Under the pieces are notes generated by a model. The model did no database searches and was not told the DNA's origin. It saw only the letters and a list, made by a program, of their open reading frames with translations. From Oscillospiraceae bacterium (GTDB lineage Bacteria > Bacillota > Clostridia > Oscillospirales > Ruminococcaceae), in the NCBI GenBank assembly GCA_017521325.1, contig JAFXCV010000058.1, forward strand, positions 50,006-114,005: DNA of 64,000 nt, read 5' to 3'. Made by a program: the position numbers and the translations under genes. This document shows, one piece after another, positions 25,878 to 34,066 of the stretch (position 1 is the first letter of the stretch; each line of letters opens with the position of its first letter).

Positions 25878-25931
25878 ACGGGATGTTGTAAAAGAATAAC
25901 GAATGAAGAATAGCCAATACATTCAAAATGC

Positions 25932-25960
25932 GACCCCCTGCATCTGCAGGGGGTCCTTTA
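25932..25960 (+). terminator. Rho-independent terminator of the TPM-like operon
   Basis: GACCCCCTGC, loop ATCT, GCAGGGGGTC followed by CTTTAT, 55 bases after the stop. Confidence 0.75.
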
Positions 25961-26161
25961 TCTGAAAGCAGGGCATGCGGATGCGTGATGATCGGGCGGT
26001 TCTGCGGACATCTCCCCGGCGCCGCAGGAGATATCACCCTCTCCGGCAAAGGCAATTTCACTGCTAATGTTATTCTATGCAAAAATTCTCGTTTTGCAAC
26101 TGGTAATCGTTGCCGCATTTTTTCTCCGTAAGGTGATTTGCGTGAATTTTTGAAAAAAGGC
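25961..26161 (+). other. Unassigned 200-bp interval before the purA promoter
   Basis: This stretch lies upstream of the purA promoter, so it is not part of the purA leader. It contains GGCGCCGCAGGAGA, TCACCCTCTCCGGCAAAGGC and a T-rich end, with no credible gene and no known riboswitch class on either strand. Confidence 0.3.
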
Positions 26162-26190
26162 TTGCAATGCGGAAAAGTTTCTGGTATAAT
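26162..26190 (+). promoter_or_regulatory. sigma-A promoter of purA
   Basis: TTGCAA at 26162-26167, 17-bp spacer, TATAAT at 26185-26190; the start codon is 68 bases downstream. Confidence 0.75.
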
Positions 26191-26257
26191 AAATGTGTGT
26201 GTCTGCACTGCCCTTGTGGTGCGGAACAAATTATCAAAAAAGAAAAGAGGAACATTC

Positions 26258-27532
26258 ATGCCTGCAAATATTGTAATCGGAACCCAGTGGGGCGATGAAG
26301 GTAAGGGTAAGGTCATTGATATTATGGCATCCCGTGCAGAGGTTGTAGTACGTTCTCAGGGCGGCAACAATGCCGGTCACACCGTTGTCAGCGGTGGTCA
26401 GGTGTACAAGCTGCATCTTGTACCTTCCGGTATTCTCTATCCCGATACACAGTGCCTGATCGGCGCCGGCGTTGTACTTGATCCCAAGGATTTCATCGGT
26501 GAGCTTGATGAAATGGAAAAGCGTGGCGTATCCACCGCAAATCTGAAGATTGATCCCCGTGCGCATGTGGTAATGCCCTGGCACATCACACTTGACGGAC
26601 TGTCCGAGCAGTTCCGTGGCAACAGCGATATCGGCACGACCAAGCGTGGCATCGGCCCGACTTATATGGACAAATACGAGCGCTGCGGCATCCGCATCTG
26701 CGATCTGGTAAATCCTGCTGTATTTGCGGAAAAGGCAAGAGCAACAGGCAATCTCAAGAATAAGATTATTACTGCGGTATACGGTGGTCAGGCACATGAC
26801 CTTGACGCTGTAATTGCAGAATACACTGCATACGGCGAGCGTCTGCGTCCCTATGTGGCAGATGTTTCCGTACTGACATACGAAGCATACAAGGCAGGAA
26901 AGACCATCCTGTTCGAAGGTGCGCAGGCAACACTGCTGGACATTGATTTTGGTACATATCCTTATGTTACAAGCTCCCATCCTGTATCCGCAGGCGTATG
27001 CGTCGGCACAGGCGTAGGCCCTCGTATGATTGACAACATCATCGGTGTTGCAAAGGCATACACCACAAGAGTGGGCAAGGGACCGTTCCCGACGGAGCTG
27101 TTTGACGAGATCGGTGATACGATCCGTGAGAACGGCGGAGAATACGGCACCACCACAGGCCGTCCCCGCCGCACAGGCTGGTTTGATGCTGTGATCGTGC
27201 GTCATTCCGTTCGTGTCAACGGTCTGGACGGTCTGGCAATCAACAAGCTGGATACACTCTGCGGTCTGGGCACGCTGAAGGTTTGCGTGGGCTATGTCAA
27301 GCCCGACGGCACAAAGCTTCACGACTTCCCGTCCTCTCTGGAGGAGCTGGCAGAATGTGCGCCGATCTATGAGGAAATTGAAGGCTTTGACGAGGATATC
27401 ACAGGCTGCCGCAAGTTCGAGGAGCTTCCCCGTGCTTGTCAGGCATACATTGAGCGTCTGGAAGAACTGTGCGAGTGCAGAGTTGCCATGGTCGGCGTAG
27501 GCCCCGATCGTGACCAGATGATCGAGCGGTGA
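26258..27532 (+). CDS. purA: adenylosuccinate synthetase
   Basis: 424 residues. Joins IMP and aspartate using GTP in the first step from IMP to AMP. The N-terminal P-loop GTQWGDEGKGKVID, the catalytic His in GGNNAGHTV, DIGTTKRGIGPTYMDK, and the GTP-binding NKLDTL are intact. The start at 26258 follows AAAAGAGG by seven bases; an upstream in-frame ATG would add 40 residues not found in PurA. Monocistronic. The stop codon lies inside a family C repeat, so the repeat abuts or forms the end of the gene. Confidence 0.96.
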   Translation: MPANIVIGTQWGDEGKGKVIDIMASRAEVVVRSQGGNNAGHTVVSGGQVYKLHLVPSGILYPDTQCLIGAGVVLDPKDFIGELDEMEKRGVSTANLKIDPRAHVVMPWHITLDGLSEQFRGNSDIGTTKRGIGPTYMDKYERCGIRICDLVNPAVFAEKARATGNLKNKIITAVYGGQAHDLDAVIAEYTAYGERLRPYVADVSVLTYEAYKAGKTILFEGAQATLLDIDFGTYPYVTSSHPVSAGVCVGTGVGPRMIDNIIGVAKAYTTRVGKGPFPTELFDEIGDTIRENGGEYGTTTGRPRRTGWFDAVIVRHSVRVNGLDGLAINKLDTLCGLGTLKVCVGYVKPDGTKLHDFPSSLEELAECAPIYEEIEGFDEDITGCRKFEELPRACQAYIERLEELCECRVAMVGVGPDRDQMIER

Positions 27533-27554
27533 GCCACCGCTGGCGAGATGTCCT
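27527..27554 (+). repeat. Family C short palindromic element (copy 1)
   Basis: GAGCGGTGAGCCACCGCTGG followed by CGAGATGT. Stem AGCGGTG/CACCGCT spans the purA stop codon. Copies lie at 27670 and 60511. Confidence 0.65.
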
Positions 27555-27586
27555 GTTAGGGGATGCCCTTGGCGCCCCTGACGCAA

Positions 27587-27614
27587 TGCTCCTTTGCCTG
27601 CGGCAAGCGGAGCA
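27587..27614 (+). other. Covarying hairpin downstream of a family C element (copy 1)
   Basis: TGCTCC-T-TTGCC-TGC-GGCAA-G-CGGAGCA. The hairpin at 60539-60570 has the same bulges but different, compensating stem bases. Confidence 0.5.
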
Positions 27615-27669
27615 AAGCTGATTTCGATTAATCGGCCGCTGCCGAAGGCAGCTTATGTGCAGTTGTTAA

Positions 27670-27697
27670 GGCGGCGAGCCGCCGCTGGCGAGATGTT
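27670..27697 (+). repeat. Family C short palindromic element (copy 2)
   Basis: GGCGGCGAGCCGCCGCTGGC followed by GAGATGTT: the same element as at 27527 with compensating stem changes. Confidence 0.65.
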
Positions 27698-27705
27698 AAA
27701 CAGTA

Positions 27706-27822
27706 ATAACAGGGGGACGCCGTCCCCCTGACCCCCTGCCAAAGGGATGTACATCCCTTTGGAATCCCATGCCGTTTTTCCATTGCCCCCTGCGGGAGCA
27801 AAGGCAAAACGTTAAGATTGCA
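27706..27822 (+). repeat. Family B multi-hairpin intergenic element (copy 3)
   Basis: Matches the first about 115 bp of the copies at 9364 and 13478, including the GGGGGACGCCGTCCCCC hairpin (with a compensating-type loop change) and the 24-bp palindrome centred on ATGTACAT. It ends early after AAGATTGCAA. With two family C elements it fills the 363-bp gap 27533-27895. Confidence 0.8.
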
Positions 27823-27895
27823 ACCGGAACACAGCTTGGCAAGCGACAGGAAAAGTTCCTTGCCACAACTATATCACAAAAATGAGGTGAATACA

Positions 27896-29044
27896 ATGCC
27901 GGAATTTGATGGTCTGACGGGTCTTGAGAATCCGACCTATACTGCCCCCGAGAAGAAGGGTGCGCCGCAGGTGGAGGCACCCGTACTCGATGGTCTGGAG
28001 GCGCCCACATGGAATGCAGGCACACAGGCAAAGCTTGGTGCGCCGCAGGTGGAGGAGCCGGTTCTGCTGGATGATCCTGCCCCGGTATGGCAGGGCGAAA
28101 AGAAGGGTGCGCCGCAGATTGAAGCACCCGAGCTGGATGATATGCCGGTGTACACTGCACCGAAGGCTGCTGCTGCCCCCCTGCCGTCGGCAGAGGATCT
28201 GCAGGCAGACATTCTGGGTGACAGCGGAGCATATGATCCCGTAGAGGAATTTTACGGCAAGATGCAGTTTACACCGGAGCTGAAAACCGCATTTGCAGGA
28301 CTTGATGCCGAAAAGCAGGTACAGGTGGTAGAGATGCGTGCAAAGCAGATGGGCATTCCCGTACCGCCCATTCCGAGAGAGCTTCGTCCGAAGCTGGAGG
28401 CTCCTGCGCAGTCCGAGGGCGATGCATCGCAGGATGTGGTACTGGAGGAAGCTCCGAAGCCGCAGGCATATGTGCCGAAGTTCAAGGATGAAGATCTGGA
28501 GCGTGCAAAGGAAGAATCCAAGAAACCCCAGAAATACACACCCCCCGTACAGGAAATGACGGAGGAAAAGCGCAGAGAAAATGTCCGCATCATGAATCAG
28601 TTCCGTGAGGAGCGTGAGCGTGAATCCGCAAAGAAGGGACTGCGTCTGCTGATCGTGCTGACGATTCTCGGCGTGATTGCCGGCGCTGCATTTTCGCTGT
28701 TTATTTCCGGTGCATTCGGTGCCGGCTACAGGATGGAAGAAGAACTTGGCTGGCTGAAATTCGCCAAGGAATACGGCATGTATGTCGGTGTTGTGGCAGC
28801 GGCAGGTTCTCTGATGCTTGCATTGCCCCTTCCGGCAATCCGTGGATTCATGAAATTCATCCATGGGCTTGCGTTTGTTCTGATGCTGTTCCCCGGCATT
28901 CCGCTGCTGATCCAGAAAGAGGCAGGTCATGGACTGCTCAACGGTCTGCTGTATGCCGCTGCACTTCTGCTGAGCGGCGTATGCTGCTTTGTGATGACAA
29001 CGAGCGAGCATATCAGCATGTACGACAAGTACGGAAATTCATAA
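27896..29044 (+). CDS. repeat-bearing multi-pass membrane protein, unknown function
   Basis: 382 residues with no signal peptide. Residues about 15-85 contain three copies of a unit GAPQ(V/I)E(A/E)PxLD spaced about 25 apart (KKGAPQVEAPVLDGLEAP, LGAPQVEEPVLLDDPAP, KKGAPQIEAPELDDMP). A charged Pro/Lys/Glu stretch with MTEEKRRENVRIMNQFREER precedes four hydrophobic segments from about 248 (LRLLIVLTILGVIAGAAF) to the end. The N-terminal repeats would lie in the cytosol and could be protein-binding motifs. I do not recognise a family. TGAGGTGA precedes the start at 27896. Confidence 0.75.
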   Translation: MPEFDGLTGLENPTYTAPEKKGAPQVEAPVLDGLEAPTWNAGTQAKLGAPQVEEPVLLDDPAPVWQGEKKGAPQIEAPELDDMPVYTAPKAAAAPLPSAEDLQADILGDSGAYDPVEEFYGKMQFTPELKTAFAGLDAEKQVQVVEMRAKQMGIPVPPIPRELRPKLEAPAQSEGDASQDVVLEEAPKPQAYVPKFKDEDLERAKEESKKPQKYTPPVQEMTEEKRRENVRIMNQFREERERESAKKGLRLLIVLTILGVIAGAAFSLFISGAFGAGYRMEEELGWLKFAKEYGMYVGVVAAAGSLMLALPLPAIRGFMKFIHGLAFVLMLFPGIPLLIQKEAGHGLLNGLLYAAALLLSGVCCFVMTTSEHISMYDKYGNS

Positions 29045-29054
29045 GCAATTTGAG

Positions 29055-29080
29055 ATCCGCACCTTCGGGTGCGGATTTTC
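29055..29080 (+). terminator. Rho-independent terminator
   Basis: ATCCGCACC-TTCG-GGTGCGGAT followed by TTTC, with a UUCG tetraloop; 10 bases after the stop at 29044. Confidence 0.8.
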
Positions 29081-29117
29081 TGCATACGGATTCGTGCAAA
29101 AAAATTGCAATTACCCC

Positions 29118-29146
29118 TTGCAATACAATTAGTAATGTGATATAAT
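29118..29146 (+). promoter_or_regulatory. sigma-A promoter of cellobiose phosphorylase
   Basis: TTGCAA at 29118-29123, 17-bp spacer, TATAAT at 29141-29146; leader of about 90 nt. Confidence 0.75.
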
Positions 29147-29241
29147 AAGAATAAGTGTATGCCATTCAAAGGAGTCAGCACCAAAACGAATGGAGGAAGG
29201 TTACACCGAAATATAAATCCCCCGAAAAGGAGAGTTTTACC

Positions 29242-31656
29242 ATGCAGTACGGTTATTTTGACCTTGCGAACAAAGAGTATGTCATCACAAGACCCGATAC
29301 CCCCGCACCGTGGGTCAACTATCTCGGATCTCCCGAATATGGTGCAATTGTTTCCAACAACGCTGCCGGCTACAGCTTTGTACAGTCCGGCGCAAACGGC
29401 AGAATCGCAAGATTCCGCTTCAATTCCATGATGGCACTGCCGGGCAGATACATCTATCTGCGTGACGCAGAAAACGGCGATTTCTGGTCTGCAACATGGC
29501 AGCCCGTCGGCAAGCCCCTTGATTCCTACAAGTCCGAATGCCGTCACGGTACCGCATATTCCGTGATGACTTCCGAATATGCAGGCATCAAGACTGAAAC
29601 CACCTACTATGTCCCCGCAGGTCAGACCTACGAAGTATGGCGCATGAAGGTGACAAACAACGATTCCAAGGAAAGAACACTCTCCGCATTCGGTTTCATT
29701 GAATTTACAAACGACAACAACTACGAGCAGGATCAGGTAAACCTGCAGTACACTCTGTTCATCACACGCACAGAGCGCAAGGGCAACAAGATCCTGCAGC
29801 ACATCAACGAGAATTCCGGCAAGGACGCAACAGGTTCCAACCACAAGGAGCGTTTCTTCGGCGTGGCAGGCGCAGAGGTTCTCGACGGCTGCGGCAATCT
29901 GGACAAGTTCATCGGCTCCTACAGAACCTACTCCAACCCCATCATGGTGGAAGAGGGCAAGTGCGATGATTCCATGAACTTCAACTCCAACGCATGTGCA
30001 GCACTGCGCTCCGAGATCACCCTCGCTGCCGGCGAAACAAAGGAGATCATCTATGTGCTCGGTCAGAAGAATGACGCAGAATCTGCGGAAATTCTGGCTT
30101 CCTACGAGCAGGCAGGCAAGGTGGACGAGGAACTGAATGCCCTCAAGTCCTACTGGCACGGCAAGCTTTCCAATTTTGAGGTAGAAACACCCTCCGAGGA
30201 ATTCAACAACATGATGAACGTGTGGAATGCATACCAGTGCTTCATTACCTTCATCTGGTCAAGAGCAGCATCCTTCGTATACTGCGGTCTGCGTAACGGC
30301 TACGGCTACAGAGATACCGTACAGGATATTCAGGGTATCATCCATCTTGATCCCGAAATGGCAGCAGAGAAGATCCGCTTCATGCTCTCCGCACAGGTCA
30401 GCAACGGCGGCGGTCTGCCTCTGGTTAAGTTCAACCACAACGCAGGTCACGAGAACTGCCCCGATGAGCAGAATGAAAACAGCGCTTATGCAAAGGAAAC
30501 AGGACATCCGTCCTACCGTGCGGACGATGCGCTGTGGCTGTTCCCGACGATCGTGAAGTATATCGGCGAAAGCGGCAACAAGGGCTTCCTCGATGAAGTG
30601 ATCACCTATGCAGAAGAAGGCGGCGGCGAGGCTACCGTATACGAGCATCTGAAGAATGCAATCCGCTTCTCCATGGAGCGTCTGGGCGATCATGACATGC
30701 CCGCAGGTCTGCATGCGGACTGGAACGACTGCCTGCGTCTGGGTGCAAAGGGCGAATCCACATTCGTGGCATTCCAGCTCTACTACGCAATGAGCGTGAT
30801 CCGTGACATGGCAAAGGACAAGAACGACACGGATTATGTGGCATATATCGACGAAGTACAGGCAAAGCTCGGCGAAACTCTCGAAAAGTGCTGGGATGAG
30901 GACAGATTCATCCGTGGCATCCGTGAAGACGGCGTGATCGTTGGTGCAAAGAAGGATCCCGAGGCAAATATGTGGCTCAACCCCCAGAGCTGGTCGGTTG
31001 TTTCCAGATTTGCAAGCGAGGAGCAGGCTGAAAAGGCAATGAATTCCGTGCATGAGATTCTGAATACTCCCTACGGCGCAAAGCTTCTGGAGCCGCCCTA
31101 CAAGGAGCATTACTTCGACGGCGCACTGATGCACATTTTCAATGCAGATACCAAGGAAAACGGCGGTATCTTCTCCCAGTCCCAGGGCTGGCTGATCCTT
31201 GCGGAAGGTCTGCTCGGTCACGGCGACAGAGCATTTGAATACTTCATGGAATCCGCACCGGCTGCCATGAATGACAAGGCAGAGATCCGTGTTCTGGAAC
31301 CCTATGTACACGGTCAGTTCACCGAATCCAAGGCATCTCCTTTTGAGGGAAGATCCCACGTTCACTGGCTGACAGGTACGGCATCCACCGTTATGGTAGG
31401 CTGCACAGAGGGTATCTGCGGTATCCGTCCGGATGCTGACGGCATCACCATTGCACCGTCCATTCCGGCGGCTTGGGATGGCTTTAAGATGAAGAAGAAC
31501 TTCCGTGGCAAGCAGCTGAATATCGACGTGCAGAACCCCAGTCACGTTCAGAGCGGCGTTGCTTCCGTAACGCTCAACGGCACAAAGCTCGACGGCAGCT
31601 ATATCAAGGCTTCCGACCTTGCGGATGTAAACGAGATCGCCATCGTTCTCGGCTAA
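29242..31656 (+). CDS. cellobiose phosphorylase (GH94)
   Basis: 804 residues, the usual length for this family and lacking a signal peptide, so cytosolic. Phosphorolyses cellobiose to glucose-1-phosphate and glucose, saving ATP for cellulose degraders. Visible are the N-terminal PWVNYLGSPEYGAIVSNNAAG, GYGYRDTVQDIQG, the catalytic loop HADWNDCLRLG (DWND at 493-496 carries the general acid), and the C-terminal GRSHVHWLTGTAS phosphate-site segment. AAAAGGAGAG sets the start at 29242. It is a single-gene unit with its own promoter and terminator and codon usage typical of high expression. Cellobiose rather than cellodextrin or chitobiose specificity is the most likely call, from overall similarity. 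Confidence 0.92.
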   Translation: MQYGYFDLANKEYVITRPDTPAPWVNYLGSPEYGAIVSNNAAGYSFVQSGANGRIARFRFNSMMALPGRYIYLRDAENGDFWSATWQPVGKPLDSYKSECRHGTAYSVMTSEYAGIKTETTYYVPAGQTYEVWRMKVTNNDSKERTLSAFGFIEFTNDNNYEQDQVNLQYTLFITRTERKGNKILQHINENSGKDATGSNHKERFFGVAGAEVLDGCGNLDKFIGSYRTYSNPIMVEEGKCDDSMNFNSNACAALRSEITLAAGETKEIIYVLGQKNDAESAEILASYEQAGKVDEELNALKSYWHGKLSNFEVETPSEEFNNMMNVWNAYQCFITFIWSRAASFVYCGLRNGYGYRDTVQDIQGIIHLDPEMAAEKIRFMLSAQVSNGGGLPLVKFNHNAGHENCPDEQNENSAYAKETGHPSYRADDALWLFPTIVKYIGESGNKGFLDEVITYAEEGGGEATVYEHLKNAIRFSMERLGDHDMPAGLHADWNDCLRLGAKGESTFVAFQLYYAMSVIRDMAKDKNDTDYVAYIDEVQAKLGETLEKCWDEDRFIRGIREDGVIVGAKKDPEANMWLNPQSWSVVSRFASEEQAEKAMNSVHEILNTPYGAKLLEPPYKEHYFDGALMHIFNADTKENGGIFSQSQGWLILAEGLLGHGDRAFEYFMESAPAAMNDKAEIRVLEPYVHGQFTESKASPFEGRSHVHWLTGTASTVMVGCTEGICGIRPDADGITIAPSIPAAWDGFKMKKNFRGKQLNIDVQNPSHVQSGVASVTLNGTKLDGSYIKASDLADVNEIAIVLG

Positions 31657-31676
31657 TCTGTTTTTTATATGAATTT

Positions 31677-31716
31677 CAATGCCCTTCTGCAAATGCAGAG
31701 GGGCATTTGTTTTGCT
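31677..31716 (+). terminator. Rho-independent terminator of cellobiose phosphorylase
   Basis: AATGCCCTTCTGC, loop AAAT, GCAGAGGGGCATT followed by TGTTTTGCT. Confidence 0.85.
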
Positions 31717-31770
31717 CTTCGACATAAATATGCAATAATACTATCTGTAATAAATAGGAGGCAAAAAACG

Positions 31771-31869
31771 GTGCGGAATCCGTACATCCATATCGAATCA
31801 AAAATTTCTGTTGAAAACGCCAGAACATTTGTTGAAAAACAAAATGCAATTGGCAAAATGCACAATTAA
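31771..31869 (+). CDS. possible 32-residue small protein
   Basis: A GTG-start frame with a good ribosome binding site (TAGGAGG at 31755-31761) encodes VRNPYIHIESKISVENA, then RTFVEKQNAIGKMHN. It is a soluble, charged peptide with no recognised motif. No clear promoter of its own is seen. It sits in the 382-bp gap between cellobiose phosphorylase and sipW, upstream of the sipW promoter. Chance is possible. Confidence 0.3.
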   Translation: MRNPYIHIESKISVENARTFVEKQNAIGKMHN

Positions 31870-31934
31870 TTTACATCAATTCTATGGAGATAGCTGATTT
31901 TTCCAATAACAGGCTGTAATTTACTTAATTTGCG

Positions 31935-31963
31935 TTGACAGCGAAATTTTATTGTTGTATAAT
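31935..31963 (+). promoter_or_regulatory. Consensus sigma-A promoter of the sipW operon
   Basis: Perfect TTGACA at 31935-31940, 17-bp spacer, perfect TATAAT at 31958-31963. The sipW start is about 75 bases downstream. Confidence 0.9.
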
Positions 31964-32038
31964 AAATGCATAGTGGTGCTGTTGGACGGTGAGGGGTAAG
32001 CAATATTGCAATTTACTATATTAAAGGAACTTCGAACA

Positions 32039-32587
32039 ATGAAGGCAATCAAAATTATCATAAAAACCATCAATACCCTGATCGTCCTTGCGGCAGTTGT
32101 GCTTGCAATTGCATTTGTCGGCGTCAGACTCTTCGGCGTAAAGCTCTATGCGGTGCTTTCCGGCTCGATGGAACCGGATTACCCGACGGGGGCGATCATC
32201 TACGTTGTCGAAAAGGATGTCACAGAGCTTCAGGAGCGTGATGTCATTACCTTCCGGATCTCAGGCTCCACCATCGCAACACACCGCATTATTGAGGTGC
32301 TCGAGGATGAGGAGCATCCCGGAAAATTCCTCTACCGCACAAAGGGCGATGCAAACGAACACGAGGACGGCGGTTTTGTCAGCAGTGACGATGTCATTGG
32401 AACGCCCGTTCTGACGATTCCGAAGGCAGGTTATTTTATTTCGTATATTCAAAATCCACCCGGCAGGAATTACGCCATTGCCGTTGGTGCGGCGCTGATT
32501 CTGTTTGTGTTCGTGACGGATTCGTTCACGAATGACAAGAAGAAAAAGCCCGCAGAAAAGACGGATGGCGATGCGGATGGAAAGTAA
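32039..32587 (+). CDS. sipW: SipW-type signal peptidase I
   Basis: 182 residues. It belongs to the ER/archaeal branch of type I signal peptidases: catalytic Ser43 in LSGSMEPDYPTG and His82 in ATHRII in place of the bacterial Lys. N-terminal membrane segment about 10-33, a second near 145-165 (AIAVGAALILFVFV), and a basic cytosolic tail. In Bacillus, SipW cleaves TasA and TapA to allow fibre assembly. The five proteins that follow have SipW-type leaders and are the likely substrates. The start at 32039 is favoured over an ATG 33 bases upstream by AAAGGA at 32023-32028 and the membrane-segment position. First gene of the operon. Confidence 0.92.
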   Translation: MKAIKIIIKTINTLIVLAAVVLAIAFVGVRLFGVKLYAVLSGSMEPDYPTGAIIYVVEKDVTELQERDVITFRISGSTIATHRIIEVLEDEEHPGKFLYRTKGDANEHEDGGFVSSDDVIGTPVLTIPKAGYFISYIQNPPGRNYAIAVGAALILFVFVTDSFTNDKKKKPAEKTDGDADGK

Positions 32588-32622
32588 AATATAAATATCA
32601 TGAAAAAAGGAGAATTGGTCAC

Positions 32623-33318
32623 ATGAAGACAAAAAGCAAGGTGCTGCTCGGAATTTCCGGCGCACTGCTGCTGGTGGCAGGTTCCGTTGCCGGAACGCTC
32701 GCATTCTTGACTGCTTCCGATTCGGTTACCAACGTGTTTACCATTGGTAAGGTAGCCCTCACATTGGACGAAGCAGTTGTGGACAGCGACGGCAAGGCTG
32801 TGGATGCGGAAAACCAGCGCAGTGACGAGGGAAATGAGTATCATCTGGTTCCCGGCAAGAGATACGACAAGGATCCCACGATTACCGTGTCCGAGGACAG
32901 TGAAGAAGCTTATGTGCGCATGATGCTGACAGTTACCAAGGCAAGCATTATTCAGGAAATTATCGACAATGATGCTGCGCTCGAGGATTACGCAGATCTG
33001 TTCGACGGATGGGATGATACAGTGTGGTTGTACAAGGGCTTTACAGAAAATAAGAGTGAAGACTCGATCACCTTTGAATTCCGTTATGCGAACAAGGTCA
33101 GCGGCATGGCAGGTGAGCAGAAGCTTGCACCGCTGTTCACAGAGCTTGTGGCACCCGGAAGCATCACGGGCGAGCAGATGAACGAGCTTTACACGAATGA
33201 CGGCAATGACGACAATGATTTCAAGGTCATTGTTGAGGGACATGCAATTCAGGCTGTCGGCTTTGATACGGCAGATGCGGCATGGACGGCATTCAAAGCA
33301 CAGGAGCAATCCGAATAA
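32623..33318 (+). CDS. SipW-dependent TasA/camelysin-like protein 1
   Basis: 231 residues. The leader KVLLGISGALLLVAGSVAGT and the hallmark LAFLTASDSVTNVFTIGKV place it among SipW-processed TasA/CalY-type proteins (VTNVFTIGKV corresponds to the conserved mature start). The mature part is acidic with a DPTITVSEDSEEAYVRM strand, typical of this beta-sandwich fold. AAAAGGAG precedes the ATG. In the family these proteins polymerise into biofilm fibres or display at the surface. It sits 35 bases after sipW. A weak hairpin follows at 33324-33347. Confidence 0.88.
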   Translation: MKTKSKVLLGISGALLLVAGSVAGTLAFLTASDSVTNVFTIGKVALTLDEAVVDSDGKAVDAENQRSDEGNEYHLVPGKRYDKDPTITVSEDSEEAYVRMMLTVTKASIIQEIIDNDAALEDYADLFDGWDDTVWLYKGFTENKSEDSITFEFRYANKVSGMAGEQKLAPLFTELVAPGSITGEQMNELYTNDGNDDNDFKVIVEGHAIQAVGFDTADAAWTAFKAQEQSE

Positions 33319-33384
33319 CATGATTTCTGCCGGAAGGATCCGGTGAAATAAACCACAAATCCAAATGAAAGGATGGAAAACCAA

Positions 33385-33996
33385 ATGCATAAAGAAGAAA
33401 AGCGCTATGGCAAAAAGGCCTTGATTCTGGTGAGCGCACTGACGATGGCGATGACAGCTACCGTTGGCGGCACTGTGGCATGGCTAGTAGCTTCCACAAA
33501 GACAGTAACCAACACATTCACCTATGGTGATATCGACATTACACTTGAGGAAACTGATACCAGCAAGATTCCCGGTGATGAAACTGATCAGGGCGACGAT
33601 GACAATGATCCCAACACCAACACCTACGAAATGGTTCCGGGAACGGACATCAAGAAGGATCCTACTGTTACGGTTTTGGGCGACAGCGAACCTTGTTGGC
33701 TGTTCGTGGAACTGGGCGAGTCTGCAAACTTTGCTGATTTCATGACTTATGAAATGGCAGCAGGCTGGACAGAGCTGGAGGATGGTGTGTGGTATCGCAA
33801 GACCGCATATTCCGCAGATGATCAGAAGTTCGGCGTTCTTCTGAACGACACGGTAAGCGTTAAGAGCGACGTTACCAAGAAGGATCTGAACGATCTGGAT
33901 GCAGGCAAATCTTATCCGGAGCTGACAGTAACTGCATATGCAGTACAGTATGAAGGCTTTGCAACAGCTGCCGATGCATGGGCACAGGCAAAGTAA
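33385..33996 (+). CDS. SipW-dependent TasA/camelysin-like protein 2
   Basis: 203 residues. The leader (KKALILVSALTMAMTATVGG) is followed by TVAWLVASTKTVTNTFTYGD, the SipW substrate signature. An Asp-rich insert (GDDDNDPNTNT) precedes YEMVPGTDIKKDPTVTV and EPCWLFVELGES, which match the middle of protein 1. The start at 33385 is preferred because GAAAGGA lies about 11 bases ahead; an ATG at 33373 lies within that site. A short hairpin AACGGC-ACA-GCCGTT follows at 34010-34024. Likely the minor or major subunit of the same fibre. Confidence 0.86.
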   Translation: MHKEEKRYGKKALILVSALTMAMTATVGGTVAWLVASTKTVTNTFTYGDIDITLEETDTSKIPGDETDQGDDDNDPNTNTYEMVPGTDIKKDPTVTVLGDSEPCWLFVELGESANFADFMTYEMAAGWTELEDGVWYRKTAYSADDQKFGVLLNDTVSVKSDVTKKDLNDLDAGKSYPELTVTAYAVQYEGFATAADAWAQAK

Positions 33997-34009
33997 AACT
34001 TAAGTAACA

Positions 34010-34024
34010 AACGGCACAGCCGTT
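34010..34024 (+). other. Intercistronic hairpin in the sipW operon
   Basis: AACGGC-ACA-GCCGTT followed by AAAAATG. No T-run, so more likely a processing or stabilising element than a terminator. Confidence 0.4.
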
Positions 34025-34066
34025 AAAAATGTAAAACCAAATTAAATTTAAAGGAGAGTATTTATT

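Noticed and set aside
25961..26161. Riboswitch in the purA leader
   Set aside because: The region lies upstream of the purA promoter, and I could not match it to purine, glycine, THF or other known riboswitch cores.
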